From assembly GCA_024227135.1 (NCBI GenBank), contig JAAELC010000235.1, positions 57,761 through 121,760 on the forward strand: a stretch of 64,000 nucleotides of DNA, in the 5' to 3' direction. The position numbers and the translations under genes are program-made. Under the pieces are notes generated by a model that saw only the letters and a program-made list of their open reading frames with translations, was not told where the DNA came from and searched no databases. Position 1 is the stretch's first letter. Every line of letters starts with the position of its first letter. This document shows, one piece after another, positions 17,643 through 27,269 of the stretch. This DNA comes from Gammaproteobacteria bacterium (lineage in GTDB: Bacteria > Pseudomonadota > Gammaproteobacteria > Chromatiales > Chromatiaceae).

Positions 17643-18067
17643 TTGAAAAGCCAGTTACAGGCTGGCGGTGAGTACGATGGATTCAGGCTGGCTGTCCTTC
17701 CCGAAGTGCAGGCGCTGATTCGTCATGCGGGTTCGGACTGGGGAATCTGCTACGGCTGCCCCGGTGAGATACCCCCCATGGAAGACCTGATCACCCTGAT
17801 AGGATCCGGGTACAGCTTTGGCACCGGTATTTCAACCTGGGGCTACACGCTGAGCGACGGCCCCTCTACTTTTTTCAACGGTGTACTTTTGAGCGTGGAC
17901 TATGGGGCAGAACAAAAATACGCAAACACCTCAGGTGGATTCAAAGACAGCAACCCCTACGGCAATCTCGGGGGATTTCTGGTGCGGGAAGCCCAGGTAG
18001 CCGAACCAGGAACCCTGGCGCTGCTTGGCTGCTCTCTCCTGACAGTGATGACCAGACGGCATCGAAG
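17643..18067 (+). pseudogene. broken PEP-CTERM exported protein gene
   Basis: An open frame with a family-like sequence (SQLQAGGEYDGFRLAVLPEV, then LIRHAG) starts only at a TTG, with an in-frame TAG three codons upstream. The expected signal peptide and start of the domain are missing. It ends in a PEP-CTERM-type sorting signal (VAEPGTLALLGCSLL, then TVMTRRHRR at about 18003-18067), but no stop follows the basic tail and the frame runs on to 18359 through unrelated sequence. PEP-CTERM tags are processed by exosortase and mark exported, often biofilm-related, proteins. Loss at both ends suggests a relic. Confidence 0.72.
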
Positions 18068-18243
18068 ATATAGGATAGGTTCAAGCCGATGGCTGTTACC
18101 CTGTATTCATGACAGGATAGGTTTGGGAATCACCACCACGCAGACTGAATACGAGGCACACCTCCGCTGCCCTCCATTGTCAAACAGGACCAACGGCCCT
18201 GAGAATGGCAGATACAGGCATCGCGTCGAAGTGCAATGCTGCC

Positions 18244-19692
18244 TCACCCAACCTGCTCCACCAGCCCCCCCGGGAAAAAACCATCCAGAGGTACCGGCCT
18301 GGCTATCCCGTAGCCTTGAGCATAATCGACCCCGATACCGCGCAATCGCTCGAGAATAGCACGACTCTCCACGAACTCGGCGATGGTCTGTTTTCCCATG
18401 ACATGACCAATTTCATTGATTGACCTCACCATGGCAAAATCTATTTCATCTTCCATGATATCCTGAACGAAAGCGCCATCAATTCTCAAGTAATCAACCG
18501 GTAGATTCTTGAGATAGGCAAAAGAAGACATCCCGCTTCCAAAATCATCCAATGCAAAGCGGCAACCTTAGTTTTCGCAGCGTTTCGATAAATTTTACCG
18601 CGTGTGCCAGGTTCGACACTGCCACAGTCTCCGTAATCTCGAAGCAGATACAACCCTTGGATATCTGGTAGTGGTCCAACTGGCGAATCAGATAATTGAG
18701 AAACTCTTCATCGGTAGTCGAATGACCGGAAAGATTGATGCTGCACATTTCCATACGGTCAATGTATTCCGGATGACTCTCCAGCCATTCAAACGTGGAG
18801 TTGACCACCCAGCGATCGATGGTCGGCATGAGGCCATAACGCTCCGCCGCGGCAAGGAAAGTCACAGGTACCACGAATCCACCCTTCTCATCCTGCATTC
18901 GAATCAGAATTTCACAGTGCCAGCCACTCCCTCCGCTCAACTGATCCAGGGGCTTCCGCAACTGGCAGTAGAGAGAAAAACGGCCCGATTCGAAAGCATC
19001 CTGGATACGACCGACCCAACGCATCTCGCCCTGAAGACGGGCTAAATCCATATCATCCTGTCGAAACAGATGCACCCGATTACGCCCCCCCATGATACGT
19101 CGGCTCCCATTGCTGAGGTGACGCCTCAAGCCTTCCCGATGCATCCCTCGCAGTGACTCCGGAACCAGAACGTCAGCAACCTCCCGGCCGATCACCTGGT
19201 GCCGCTTGTAACCGAATACCTTTTCTGCCGCCCGATTAAACTCCACGATATGTCCCTGGTGATCCATCGTAATTATCGAATCGAGCGCCGATTCCATGAT
19301 GACGCTCTTCCGCGTCTCGCTCCGGCGCAGTTCTTCTACAATTTCAAGCCGCTTCTGCTGCTCCCGTCCGAGATGCCAAAACGCATAGGTCATCAGCAGC
19401 AGACCCAGAAACCAGACGATGAGCAGGGACACCCCATCGGCCAGGAGACGTTTTTCCTCCATGGCCAGTAACCCTTTCATGGGCACCGAAACACCCACCG
19501 CGCCAGCCACTTCACCTTCCCGAAGCCCTTGATGCTGGTGACAACTGATGCAATTCTGCTGGGCGATAATAGGACGCAGCAATCGTAAAAAAGCTCGCTG
19601 TTAACTTCGATATAGGCCAGTACTTCCTCATTTCCATCGATGAAAGAGAGAATCGCATTGCGCTCCCAGGAATCGGGGTCATGGTGTAATTG
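18244..19692 (-). pseudogene. degraded haem/PAS/EAL sensory protein gene
   Basis: Three minus-strand pieces in different frames form one ancestral gene: a DUF3365-like sensor with CxxCH (NCISCHQHQG), a membrane segment, a PAS domain and a C-terminal EAL domain ([35 protein letters not shown]). Lesions seen: (1) a frameshift at a T6 run near 19590, where one extra T would restore SELFLRLLRPI; (2) a one-base insertion near 18568-18570, where its removal restores [14 protein letters not shown]; (3) an apparent internal deletion near 19080-19092 joining the PAS text RRIMGG to GRNRVHLF, the end of a GGDEF domain, so GGDEF is missing; (4) a stop at 19693-19695 with no upstream start. The protein would have turned over c-di-GMP in response to a periplasmic signal. 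Confidence 0.85.
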
Positions 19693-19911
19693 CTATCGTC
19701 CCCCACCGGTTTATCTTGACCCCGGCAGCGCTTAAATTCCTCTCAAGGGAACCCTTGGGCTGAGACCACCAGTGCTGAACCCATCAGTGCCATGGGAGCA
19801 TTCGGGATCTGGCCAGGCGTTGGGGGAGTGATCGAGCCTTTTCCGGGCACCACGGCTTCGGGATACCCCGAACCTCCTTCCATCTCCCCGACCGGTCTCG
19901 AACCCCTCTGC

Positions 19912-21003
19912 TTACAATACGGAATCGAGGGCACTCAAAAAGGCATCGTTTTCTCCGGGGTTGCCCACGGTAACCCGGAGACAATCGGCCAGCAACGGGT
20001 GTGATCCATGCATCGATTTGACCAGCACACCTTTGCTTCGCAGCCCTTCATGCACCTGTTCCGCATTGCCCTTGCTCAAACGCAGCAGAATGAAGTTTGC
20101 ATCGCTGGGAAAAGGCTCAATGCCATCACGAGCCGCCAATGCCTCGAGCAGGCGTTCACGGGACGCCCTGATCGCGCTGGTCTGCTCTTCAAAAACTTCA
20201 TGATGATTCAGCGCAAATTCAACACTCATCTGGGTCATTACGTTGATGTTGTAGGGCAATCGGGTCTTTTCAACTTCTGCCATCCATCCGGCTGGCCCTG
20301 CCAGTAACCCCAAGCGCAGCCCTGCAAGCCCCATTTTGGATAGTGTCCGCATCACCAGCAGCTTCTCGTTCTGCAACAAACGCGACATGAAACTGGCATC
20401 CGTGAACGGTGCATAAGCCTCGTCAACCACCACCACACCAGGCGCTGCCTCAATGATCTGCAGCATCACCGCTTCATCAAAGAGATTTCCGGTGGGATTG
20501 TTGGGGTACGCCAGAAATATGACCGCTGGCTGGTGCTCCTCAATCGCTGCCAGCAAACGCCCTGGATCGAGATCGAAAGTCTTCGGACACAGCGGTACCC
20601 CCACATAGTTCAGACCTAAAAAAGTGGCGATCATCTGGTACATCACAAAGCTAGGTTCCACTGACAGGATCGTTCTGCCTGGACCGCCCAGGGTGATAGC
20701 AATCATCTGAATGAGTTCATCCGAGCCATTGCCCAACACCAGCTGAGCATCCTCAGGGATACCCATCACCCTGCGCAATGCCAGCTTGACCCCGGGGGCC
20801 TGGGGATGGGGGTAGCGGTTGACATCCAGATTCCGCAACCGGGTAAACCAGTCGTCCCGCAGCGTTTCAGGCCAGATATAAGGGTTTTCCATGGCATCCA
20901 GCTTAATCAGTCCTGTTGCTTCCTGCACCTTGTAAGACGAAAGCCCGCAAATATCCGGGCGCACCCACTTTTTTACCAGATTATCAATTTTCTCAGCATT
21001 CAT
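19912..21003 (-). CDS. hisC: histidinol-phosphate aminotransferase
   Basis: Class II-like PLP aminotransferase of histidine biosynthesis, converting imidazole-acetol phosphate to histidinol phosphate. The product starts at MNAEKIDNLVKKWVRPDI (21003; a start six codons upstream is possible). Conserved pieces are LDAMENPY, LGNGSDELI, YPNNPTGN, VVDEAYAPF and the PLP lysine in RTLSKMGLAGLRLG. About 363 residues, normal. It lies apart from hisD and hisG on the same strand, with a broken bacteriohemerythrin gene on the other strand between; in relatives the three are usually adjacent. The reading frame is intact despite decayed flanks. Confidence 0.94.
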   Translation of the reverse strand: MNAEKIDNLVKKWVRPDICGLSSYKVQEATGLIKLDAMENPYIWPETLRDDWFTRLRNLDVNRYPHPQAPGVKLALRRVMGIPEDAQLVLGNGSDELIQMIAITLGGPGRTILSVEPSFVMYQMIATFLGLNYVGVPLCPKTFDLDPGRLLAAIEEHQPAVIFLAYPNNPTGNLFDEAVMLQIIEAAPGVVVVDEAYAPFTDASFMSRLLQNEKLLVMRTLSKMGLAGLRLGLLAGPAGWMAEVEKTRLPYNINVMTQMSVEFALNHHEVFEEQTSAIRASRERLLEALAARDGIEPFPSDANFILLRLSKGNAEQVHEGLRSKGVLVKSMHGSHPLLADCLRVTVGNPGENDAFLSALDSVL

Positions 21004-21295
21004 CCGGCCTAGTTTACTCATAACTTCTGAGTAATTCCCGGATTTTACAACGCGGATTCCCTCCGTATATCAGAACCCTGTTACTTTTCAATTTAGAGGG
21101 CAGTACCGATCCGAAGCTGTCCAAGGATCATAATTCGCCAAAAGAACTCCTCTTCCTGTCGATATATCCCACCAAGTACTCCATAAAAATCTATCGCCAC
21201 AGCAGGCCAGGTGACTGAGTATGGAGCAGACTTTCTATCAATTCCTAATACTGACTTGTGATAACGACGTGTCCAGGTCAGTGAGGTAACCAGCT

Positions 21296-21875
21296 GTGGA
21301 ATCATTTGTCTGGAACGATGACCTGCTTACGGGGATACCCGAGGTGGATGAACAACACCACAACCTCGTCGACATTATCAATCGATTGAGTCAGCTTCTG
21401 ACTCAAAATGAAGTGGATTCCGGCGACGTTACACAGGTGTTCCTGTAGATGTTCGATTACTCCCACTACCATTTCGAGAAAGAGGAAGCACTGATGTTCC
21501 GCCTTGAGGTGGACAGTCGCCATTTCGACAGGCACCGCAGAGAACATCAGAGTTTTCTGGAAGAGATCGGCTCACTGCAAAAGGCTGTTTCCGCCGAAAC
21601 ACCTCGTACAGCAAAATCCATCCTGAAGTTTCTTACCCGCCGGCTCACGTATCACATCCTGGGCTCTGACCAGAATATGTCAAGGCAGGTGGCTGCCATA
21701 CAGGAAGGAAAAAGTCCCAGTCAGGCCTACGAAGATGTCTACACGCTCTGCAGCGACGAAGACCCCGGATGCACTGATCAAACTGGCCGATGAGGGTGTC
21801 TATCTCGCAAAAAACGCAGGCAAGAGCTGCGTCCGGGTCAAAGCCCGCACAGACTGGGCCAAAAAAACCGGCTGA
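21296..21875 (+). pseudogene. bacteriohemerythrin gene with nonsense codon and GGDEF remnant
   Basis: A GTG at 21296 opens ESFVWNDDLLTGIPEVDEQ, with HHNLVDIINRL, a bacteriohemerythrin N terminus. After 50 codons an in-frame TAG (21446-21448) interrupts it exactly before FDYSHYHFEKEEALM, the family's next helix; GAG to TAG would explain it. The remaining ligand helices (DRHRREHQSFLEEI, YHILGSDQ) are intact to 21793. Overlapping and shifted by one frame, DALIKLADEGVYLAKNAGKS follows up to 21875, the end of a GGDEF domain. Ancestor: a di-iron O2-binding domain linked or next to a diguanylate cyclase, now with most of the cyclase deleted. A short protein from ATG 21449 would lack the first iron ligands. 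Confidence 0.85.
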
Positions 21876-21927
21876 ACAGACGGAAACTGCGCTGTACTTC
21901 AGATCCGATCAATGATGCGACTGCAAT

Positions 21928-23271
21928 TCAACCGTCCTCACCTCGAGCAGGTACAGTTCGGCTCACCCCACTGCCTTTAAATCGATATTCAGCGGATCGG
22001 GCGTGGGCGGTAAGCCCCTCTCCTCTGGCCAGCACCGAGGCCGTATTACCCATGCTCACGGCACCTTGTTCAGATGCCATGATCAGACTGGTCCGCTTCT
22101 GAAAATCGTACACCCCCAGAGGTGATGAAAAACGGGCTGTGCGGGATGTGGGCAACACATGATTCGGTCCCGCGCAATAATCCCCGAGTGGTTCGGAAGT
22201 GTAGCGCCCCATGAACACGGCACCGGCATGGTGGATTTTTTCGACAGCGGCCTGGGGATCGGCAACAGAAAGTTCCAGGTGTTCCGGGGCGATGCTGTTT
22301 GCCACTTCGAACGCCTCATCCAGATCCCGGCAGACAATAAGTGCCCCCCTGGTTTCCAGCGCTTTGGCAATGATGGGTTGCCGCTCCATACCAGGCAGCA
22401 GACGTTCGATACTCTCCAGTACCTGGTCTACGAATTCCTTGTCCGGAGACACCAGAATCGACTGGGCATCCTCGTCATGCTCAGCCTGGGAGAAAAGATC
22501 CATCACTATCCAGTCCGGATCGGTCGAACCGTCGCAAACCACGAGTATCTCAGAAGGCCCGGCCACCATATCGATGCCCACTTGGCCGAACACCGCGCGT
22601 TTTGCCGTGGCCACGTAGATGTTTCCGGGTCCGACGATTTTATCCACCGCCGGAATCGACCTTGTGCCATAAGCCAGCGCTGCTACCGCTTGAGCGCCCC
22701 CTACGGCAAACACACGACTGACGTCTGCAATGTACGCCGCTGCAAGTACCAGCTCATTAATCCCCCCTCCAGGTGTGGGCACGACCATGATCAACTCCGG
22801 CACACCTGCTACCTTGGCAGGCAACGCATTCATAAGCACAGACGACGGGTAGGCAGCCTTCCCCCCCGGGACATATAGCCCGACCCGGTCCAGCGCCGTC
22901 ACCTGCTGGCCCAACAACGTTCCATCCTCTTCCTCATAGCTCCAGGAAGGGATCTTCTGCCGCTCAGCATAGGCAAAGATCCGGTCTCTGGCATGCTGCA
23001 GCGCCTGTTGCTGTGCAGCTGGAACTGCCTGCCAGGCTGCCTCCAGGCGCTCCATGGGTATCTCCAGTTCGGCCGAAGATCGTGCCTCCCAACCATCGAA
23101 TCGGTTGGTGTACTCGAGCAGCGCCTGATCACCTCTTGCACGGACATCGGCAATGATACCGTCGACTGTGCGGTTTACCCCGGTATCGGATACCGACTCC
23201 CAGGCCAGCAAACGGGCCAGCTGCTGTTGGAAATCACTATCGTCGGTGGACAATCTGTTTATGATACTCAT
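21928..23271 (-). CDS. hisD: histidinol dehydrogenase
   Basis: Oxidises L-histidinol to histidine with two NAD, the last steps of the pathway. The start at 23271 ([19 protein letters not shown]) gives 447 residues and fits the family; a start 15 codons upstream is less likely. Signatures include [59 protein letters not shown] (Zn/catalytic) and [18 protein letters not shown]. It follows hisG with a 73-bp gap, so both are probably one transcript. Confidence 0.95.
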   Translation of the reverse strand: MSIINRLSTDDSDFQQQLARLLAWESVSDTGVNRTVDGIIADVRARGDQALLEYTNRFDGWEARSSAELEIPMERLEAAWQAVPAAQQQALQHARDRIFAYAERQKIPSWSYEEEDGTLLGQQVTALDRVGLYVPGGKAAYPSSVLMNALPAKVAGVPELIMVVPTPGGGINELVLAAAYIADVSRVFAVGGAQAVAALAYGTRSIPAVDKIVGPGNIYVATAKRAVFGQVGIDMVAGPSEILVVCDGSTDPDWIVMDLFSQAEHDEDAQSILVSPDKEFVDQVLESIERLLPGMERQPIIAKALETRGALIVCRDLDEAFEVANSIAPEHLELSVADPQAAVEKIHHAGAVFMGRYTSEPLGDYCAGPNHVLPTSRTARFSSPLGVYDFQKRTSLIMASEQGAVSMGNTASVLARGEGLTAHARSAEYRFKGSGVSRTVPARGEDG

Positions 23272-23344
23272 GGGATACTCGTCTACAAATGTGTTGTTCC
23301 CCGGCTGTTGCGCCATCTACGTGATGCCACTGACAGACCCTGGG

Positions 23345-23989
23345 TCATTCGGGAAGCGAAACGGCCTCCCTTAAGGTTTCCAGCAACCCGGTTACCGTGG
23401 CGTGCTTCATTTTCCAAGCCGCCTTGTTGACCACCAGTCGGGAGCTGATATCCGTAATGAACTCCAAGGGCACCAACCCGTTGGCTTTCAGGGTATTTCC
23501 ACTCTCCACCAGATCGACAATGAGATCTGACAACCCCACCAGAGGGGCCAGTTCCATGGAGCCGTAGAGCTTGATTATCTCCACCTGCTGTCCCTTAGCA
23601 GCAAAATGTCGGCGTGCCGCATCCACATACTTGGTTGCGATACGAAGCCGGTTCCCGGTCAGGCTCGCGCCCTCCGCACCCGCCACCATAAGCTGGCAGG
23701 CGGCTATTCTAAGATCCAGGGGCTCGTACAGCCCTTCACCGCCATGCTCGAGCAGCACGTCTTTACCCGCAATACCGATATCAGCCGCACCCCACTGGAC
23801 ATAGGTGGGCACGTCGGTGGCACGAATGATCAGCAGTCGTACCTGGCTGTGATTGGTCTGCAGAATCAACTTCCGGCTTTTGTCCGGATCGTCCAGGGGC
23901 TGGATCCCGGCATGATTCAACAACGGCAGGGTCTGCTTGAATATCCGCCCCTTTGACAGGGCAATGGTAATGGGATCTGAGAATTTCAT
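23345..23989 (-). CDS. hisG: ATP phosphoribosyltransferase, short form
   Basis: The 214-residue catalytic subunit of the first, committed step of histidine biosynthesis (ATP + PRPP). The product has the [16 protein letters not shown] start, [13 protein letters not shown] and the PRPP-binding [18 protein letters not shown] motif. The length is that of the short HisG, which lacks the C-terminal regulatory domain and needs HisZ; hisZ is not in this window. It leads hisD on the same strand. Confidence 0.95.
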   Translation of the reverse strand: MKFSDPITIALSKGRIFKQTLPLLNHAGIQPLDDPDKSRKLILQTNHSQVRLLIIRATDVPTYVQWGAADIGIAGKDVLLEHGGEGLYEPLDLRIAACQLMVAGAEGASLTGNRLRIATKYVDAARRHFAAKGQQVEIIKLYGSMELAPLVGLSDLIVDLVESGNTLKANGLVPLEFITDISSRLVVNKAAWKMKHATVTGLLETLREAVSLPE

Positions 23990-24083
23990 GATTTACGTCA
24001 AGTGGGACCAAACAAACCGTCGGGAGACCGCATAGCTTACCCCAACAGTACGCCGGGGGCATAAGGAATTCAGTAGCGGAGCG

Positions 24084-24338
24084 CTACCCCCCGGTGACAG
24101 GAGGAAAGAATGCCACTTCGTCACCATCTTCGATTTCACTGTCAGGACCAACCACCTCCTGGTTCAGCGCCATGAGTACGGGGTGCTCGCCACTGAACGC
24201 CTGAGCCCATTCACCGCCTCTGGATCTCAATAGCTTGATGACAGCCTCTATGTTTCTGGTTTGTGCACCGGGCGCAAGCTCCTCTGATTCAGCGCCCAGT
24301 TGTTCCCGGAGACGTGCAAAATAAAGTATTTTTATCAT
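24084..24338 (-). CDS. moaD: molybdopterin synthase sulfur carrier subunit
   Basis: An 84-residue ubiquitin-like protein ending in the Gly-Gly tail (VAFFPPVTGG) that is thiocarboxylated and donates sulfur to precursor Z in molybdopterin synthesis. The start IKILYFARLREQLGAESEEL is typical. It overlaps moeA by four bases, indicating an operon moaB-moeA-moaD. The partner moaE is not in view. Confidence 0.93.
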   Translation of the reverse strand: MIKILYFARLREQLGAESEELAPGAQTRNIEAVIKLLRSRGGEWAQAFSGEHPVLMALNQEVVGPDSEIEDGDEVAFFPPVTGG

Positions 24339-25585
24339 GACAAAAGCTCGCTGAAGGACAAGAACCCGACCCTGTCCCCCCGTTTCAGAGGTTGTGACTC
24401 AGGCAATACCGCCAGCCCGTTGGACCAGGTCAATGAACTTAACACTCCGGAAGAGCGGCTGGGATAAACCGACAACCAGGCTTCCCCCCGATCGTCCAGG
24501 TCCAGCCTGGCCCTCGCGAATTCCCGCCGTTTATCAGGGTGGGGCCAGTCAAAATTCACCCGCGCAGTGACAACCGCCGGGGACAGATCACCCGACACTC
24601 CCTGACACTTCAGAATAAACGGCCGGGCAAACAGACAATAGGTGACAAACAGGGATACAGGATTTCCCGGTGTTCCGATGAAAGGCGTACCGTCGATATG
24701 ACCGAAAGCCAGCGGTTTTCCGGGCCGGATGGCTATTTTCCACAGGTCCAGACTACCCAGCTTTTCCACCGCGGGCTTGATATGATCCTCCTCCCCCACC
24801 GAGACACCGCCTGAGGCCATTACCAGATCGGCCTGAGCCGCAGCCTTTATCAGGGCAGCGCAGGTCGAACCCAGGGTATCTTCGACAATCCCCAGGTTGA
24901 CCACTTCGCAACCTATGGCCCGCAGCAACCCATCCAGGGTGAATTCATTCGAGTTGTAGATTTGCCCCGGTGCCAGGGGTTGGCCGGGCATCACCAACTC
25001 ATCTCCAGAGGAAAAAAGCGCAACTTTTACCCGACGATAGACCCTGACCGTATCCACTCCCACGGAGGCGAGCAATCCCAGATGCTGGGGCTGCAGGCGA
25101 GTCCCGGGGGCAAGGATTTCCTGGCCTTCACGGGTATCCTCCCCGGCACGACGGATATTGGCACCAGGCGCGGGGGCTTGCCCGACAATGATCTCATCCC
25201 CATCAGTTTCGCAAACCTCCTGGATTACGACGGCATCGGCACCGTCCGGAATCGGTGCACCGGTAAAGATCCGGGCCAGCGTCCCAGACTCCAGGGGAGT
25301 GCCTGACACGCCGGCGGGAATTCGCTGAGAAACCCTGAAACGCCTGTTGGGACCCGCCAGGTCAGCGCTGTTGACCGCATATCCATCCATGGCGCTGTTA
25401 TCCCAGGGCGGCATGGTGATTCTGCTGGTTACGGTTTCTGCCAGCACACGACCCAGGGCGGCAGAGAGATGCACCGGCTCCGACTCGGTCACAGAAACAG
25501 CATGATCCAGAATAAGTGCCAGTGCCTCTTCGAGGCTTTTCATTCCAGCCGCGACCGGGCCGGCAGAACAATCACAATCGCTCAT
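24335..25585 (-). CDS. moeA: molybdopterin molybdenumtransferase
   Basis: Inserts molybdate into adenylylated molybdopterin. The start at 25585 (MSDCDCSAG) was preferred to 25648 because family homology begins soon after, at KSLEEALALILDHA. Conserved elements are MPPWDNSAMDGYAV, RIFTGAPIPDGADAVV, FSSGDELV, YNSNEF, MASGGVSVGEEDHIK and GTPGNPVSLFVTY. About 416 residues, normal. It sits between moaB and moaD. Confidence 0.95.
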   Translation of the reverse strand: MSDCDCSAGPVAAGMKSLEEALALILDHAVSVTESEPVHLSAALGRVLAETVTSRITMPPWDNSAMDGYAVNSADLAGPNRRFRVSQRIPAGVSGTPLESGTLARIFTGAPIPDGADAVVIQEVCETDGDEIIVGQAPAPGANIRRAGEDTREGQEILAPGTRLQPQHLGLLASVGVDTVRVYRRVKVALFSSGDELVMPGQPLAPGQIYNSNEFTLDGLLRAIGCEVVNLGIVEDTLGSTCAALIKAAAQADLVMASGGVSVGEEDHIKPAVEKLGSLDLWKIAIRPGKPLAFGHIDGTPFIGTPGNPVSLFVTYCLFARPFILKCQGVSGDLSPAVVTARVNFDWPHPDKRREFARARLDLDDRGEAWLSVYPSRSSGVLSSLTWSNGLAVLPESQPLKRGDRVGFLSFSELLS

Positions 25586-25697
25586 GGTTGAAGCATCTCT
25601 ATCAAGTAACAGCCAATTTGCCTGGCCTGAGTACGGCCTCCCGGCCATTGGGGTGATCAGGTGTCAGGATTTGACCTGTGGGCCAGGCTCATCTCCC

Positions 25698-26216
25698 TCA
25701 GGCACGGAACATCTGAGCGAAATTGCAGGGCCGGGTACGATGATCCAGTTGCTGTCCGAGTATCTTTTCCCAGCCGGTTCGACAGGCCCCCGTTGAGCCT
25801 GGCAGGCAGAAGATCAGCGTCTGATTGGTCAACCCGGCAATAGCCCTGGACTGGATAGCTGAGGCACCAATCTCCTCCATGGAAACAGACCGGAACAGTT
25901 CACCAAATCCCTCGATCGGTTTATCCAGCAGAGGCTGGATCGCCTCGGGAGTGCTGTCCCGTCCAGCGATACCCGTTCCACCAGTACTGAGAATGACGTG
26001 TACCCCGGAATCGGCAATCCAGCGGGAAAAAACCGCCCGCATCTGATAAATATCATCTTTAACGATGGTCTTTTCAACCACTTGGTGCCCACTCTTCTCG
26101 GCAGCCTCTTTCAGTATCTTACCTGACTTGTCCGTCTCTTCAGTGCGGGTATCGGAAACGGTCAGTACAGCGATATTGAGCGGAACGAAGCCGGCTTCCT
26201 TATGATGAGCGGTCAT
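25698..26216 (-). CDS. moaB: molybdenum cofactor biosynthesis protein B
   Basis: The 172-residue MoaB/MogA-fold protein is thought to adenylylate molybdopterin before molybdate insertion. Visible motifs: LTVSDTRTEETDKSGK, LSTGGTGIAGRDSTPEA and FCLPGSTGACRTGWEKIL (molybdopterin-binding). The C-terminal RTRPCNFAQMF is usual for MoaB. First gene of the moaB-moeA-moaD set. Confidence 0.93.
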   Translation of the reverse strand: MTAHHKEAGFVPLNIAVLTVSDTRTEETDKSGKILKEAAEKSGHQVVEKTIVKDDIYQMRAVFSRWIADSGVHVILSTGGTGIAGRDSTPEAIQPLLDKPIEGFGELFRSVSMEEIGASAIQSRAIAGLTNQTLIFCLPGSTGACRTGWEKILGQQLDHRTRPCNFAQMFRA

Positions 26217-26261
26217 AACATACTCTCCAGAAAAAAAATAGGGGATTCACGACATCTGATT

Positions 26262-27194
26262 TCAGATACTGAAACCAAACACCTGTTGGAACCGGGCATC
26301 GAACTCAGCCCGGGTGAAACTGTGATTTTGAGTACCGGCGTGTCCTATTTTGATGGCCCCGAGCAGTGCCGCAACACGACCGGTGACCTCCCAGTCCAAT
26401 TCATTGAGCAGGCCATACAGCAAGCCGGCACGGTAAGCATCACCGCAACCGGTGGGATCGGTCAAACTCACCGCAGACGCAACCGGAATCTGGTAGACCC
26501 TGTCCCGAGTATATATCTCGGAACCTTTTGAACCTCGGGTGATAATGACGGCCTCCACCATTTCAGCGAGACGCTGGGGGGACAGGCCGGTTCGCTCTTC
26601 CATCAACCTGGCTTCGTAATCGTTGAAGGCCAGCCAACTGGCCTGCTCGGCAAACCGAACCAGATCCGGACCATCGAACATCGGCATACCCTGCCCCGGA
26701 TCGAAGATGAAGGGGATCCCCGATTCCACAAACTGCTCGGCGTGTTCGATCATACCTTGCCGCCCATCCGGAGAGACCAGCCCGATACGGCAACCGATCG
26801 ACTGATCAATGGTGTTTTCATGGGAACGGTTCATCGCACCCGGGTGAAAAGCGGTGATCTGATTATCGTCCTGATCCGTGGTTATATAAGCTTGGGCCGT
26901 ATACTCACCCTCGATTTCCCGCACATATTTCCGGGGAACACCACAGCGGTCCATCCACTGGGCATAGGGGGTGAAATCCCTACCTACTGTACCCATTGGG
27001 TAGCCTGCCTCACCCATGAGTTTCAGGCTGTAAGCAATGTTCCCGGCACAACCACCATACTCCCGCCGCAATTCCGGGACCAGAAAAGAGACGTTTAGAA
27101 TGTGTACCTGGTCGGGAAGTATGTGCTTCTTGAATTGATCATGAAACACCATGATAGTGTCGAATGCGAACGAGCCGCAGATCAGCGCTGACAT
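26262..27194 (-). CDS. PfkB-family carbohydrate kinase (adenosine kinase-like)
   Basis: A 310-residue ribokinase-fold kinase with GGCAGNIAYSLKLMG near residue 47, VVITRGSKGSEIY and a C-terminal catalytic motif DPTGCGDAYRAGLLYGL, in which GCGD stands for the usual GAGD. It would phosphorylate a sugar or nucleoside with ATP in the cytoplasm. Similar single-copy genes in sulfur-oxidising gammaproteobacteria are annotated as adenosine kinase, but the substrate is not proven. It is oriented with the moa genes after a 45-bp gap, though a functional link is not obvious. Confidence 0.85.
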   Translation of the reverse strand: MSALICGSFAFDTIMVFHDQFKKHILPDQVHILNVSFLVPELRREYGGCAGNIAYSLKLMGEAGYPMGTVGRDFTPYAQWMDRCGVPRKYVREIEGEYTAQAYITTDQDDNQITAFHPGAMNRSHENTIDQSIGCRIGLVSPDGRQGMIEHAEQFVESGIPFIFDPGQGMPMFDGPDLVRFAEQASWLAFNDYEARLMEERTGLSPQRLAEMVEAVIITRGSKGSEIYTRDRVYQIPVASAVSLTDPTGCGDAYRAGLLYGLLNELDWEVTGRVAALLGAIKIGHAGTQNHSFTRAEFDARFQQVFGFSI

Positions 27195-27269
27195 AAATTG
27201 ATCCCGATGGTCTGGCCAAATGGGGGGAGTTTACACCAAACCCGGGACTAACCGCAGCCCCGATTCACG

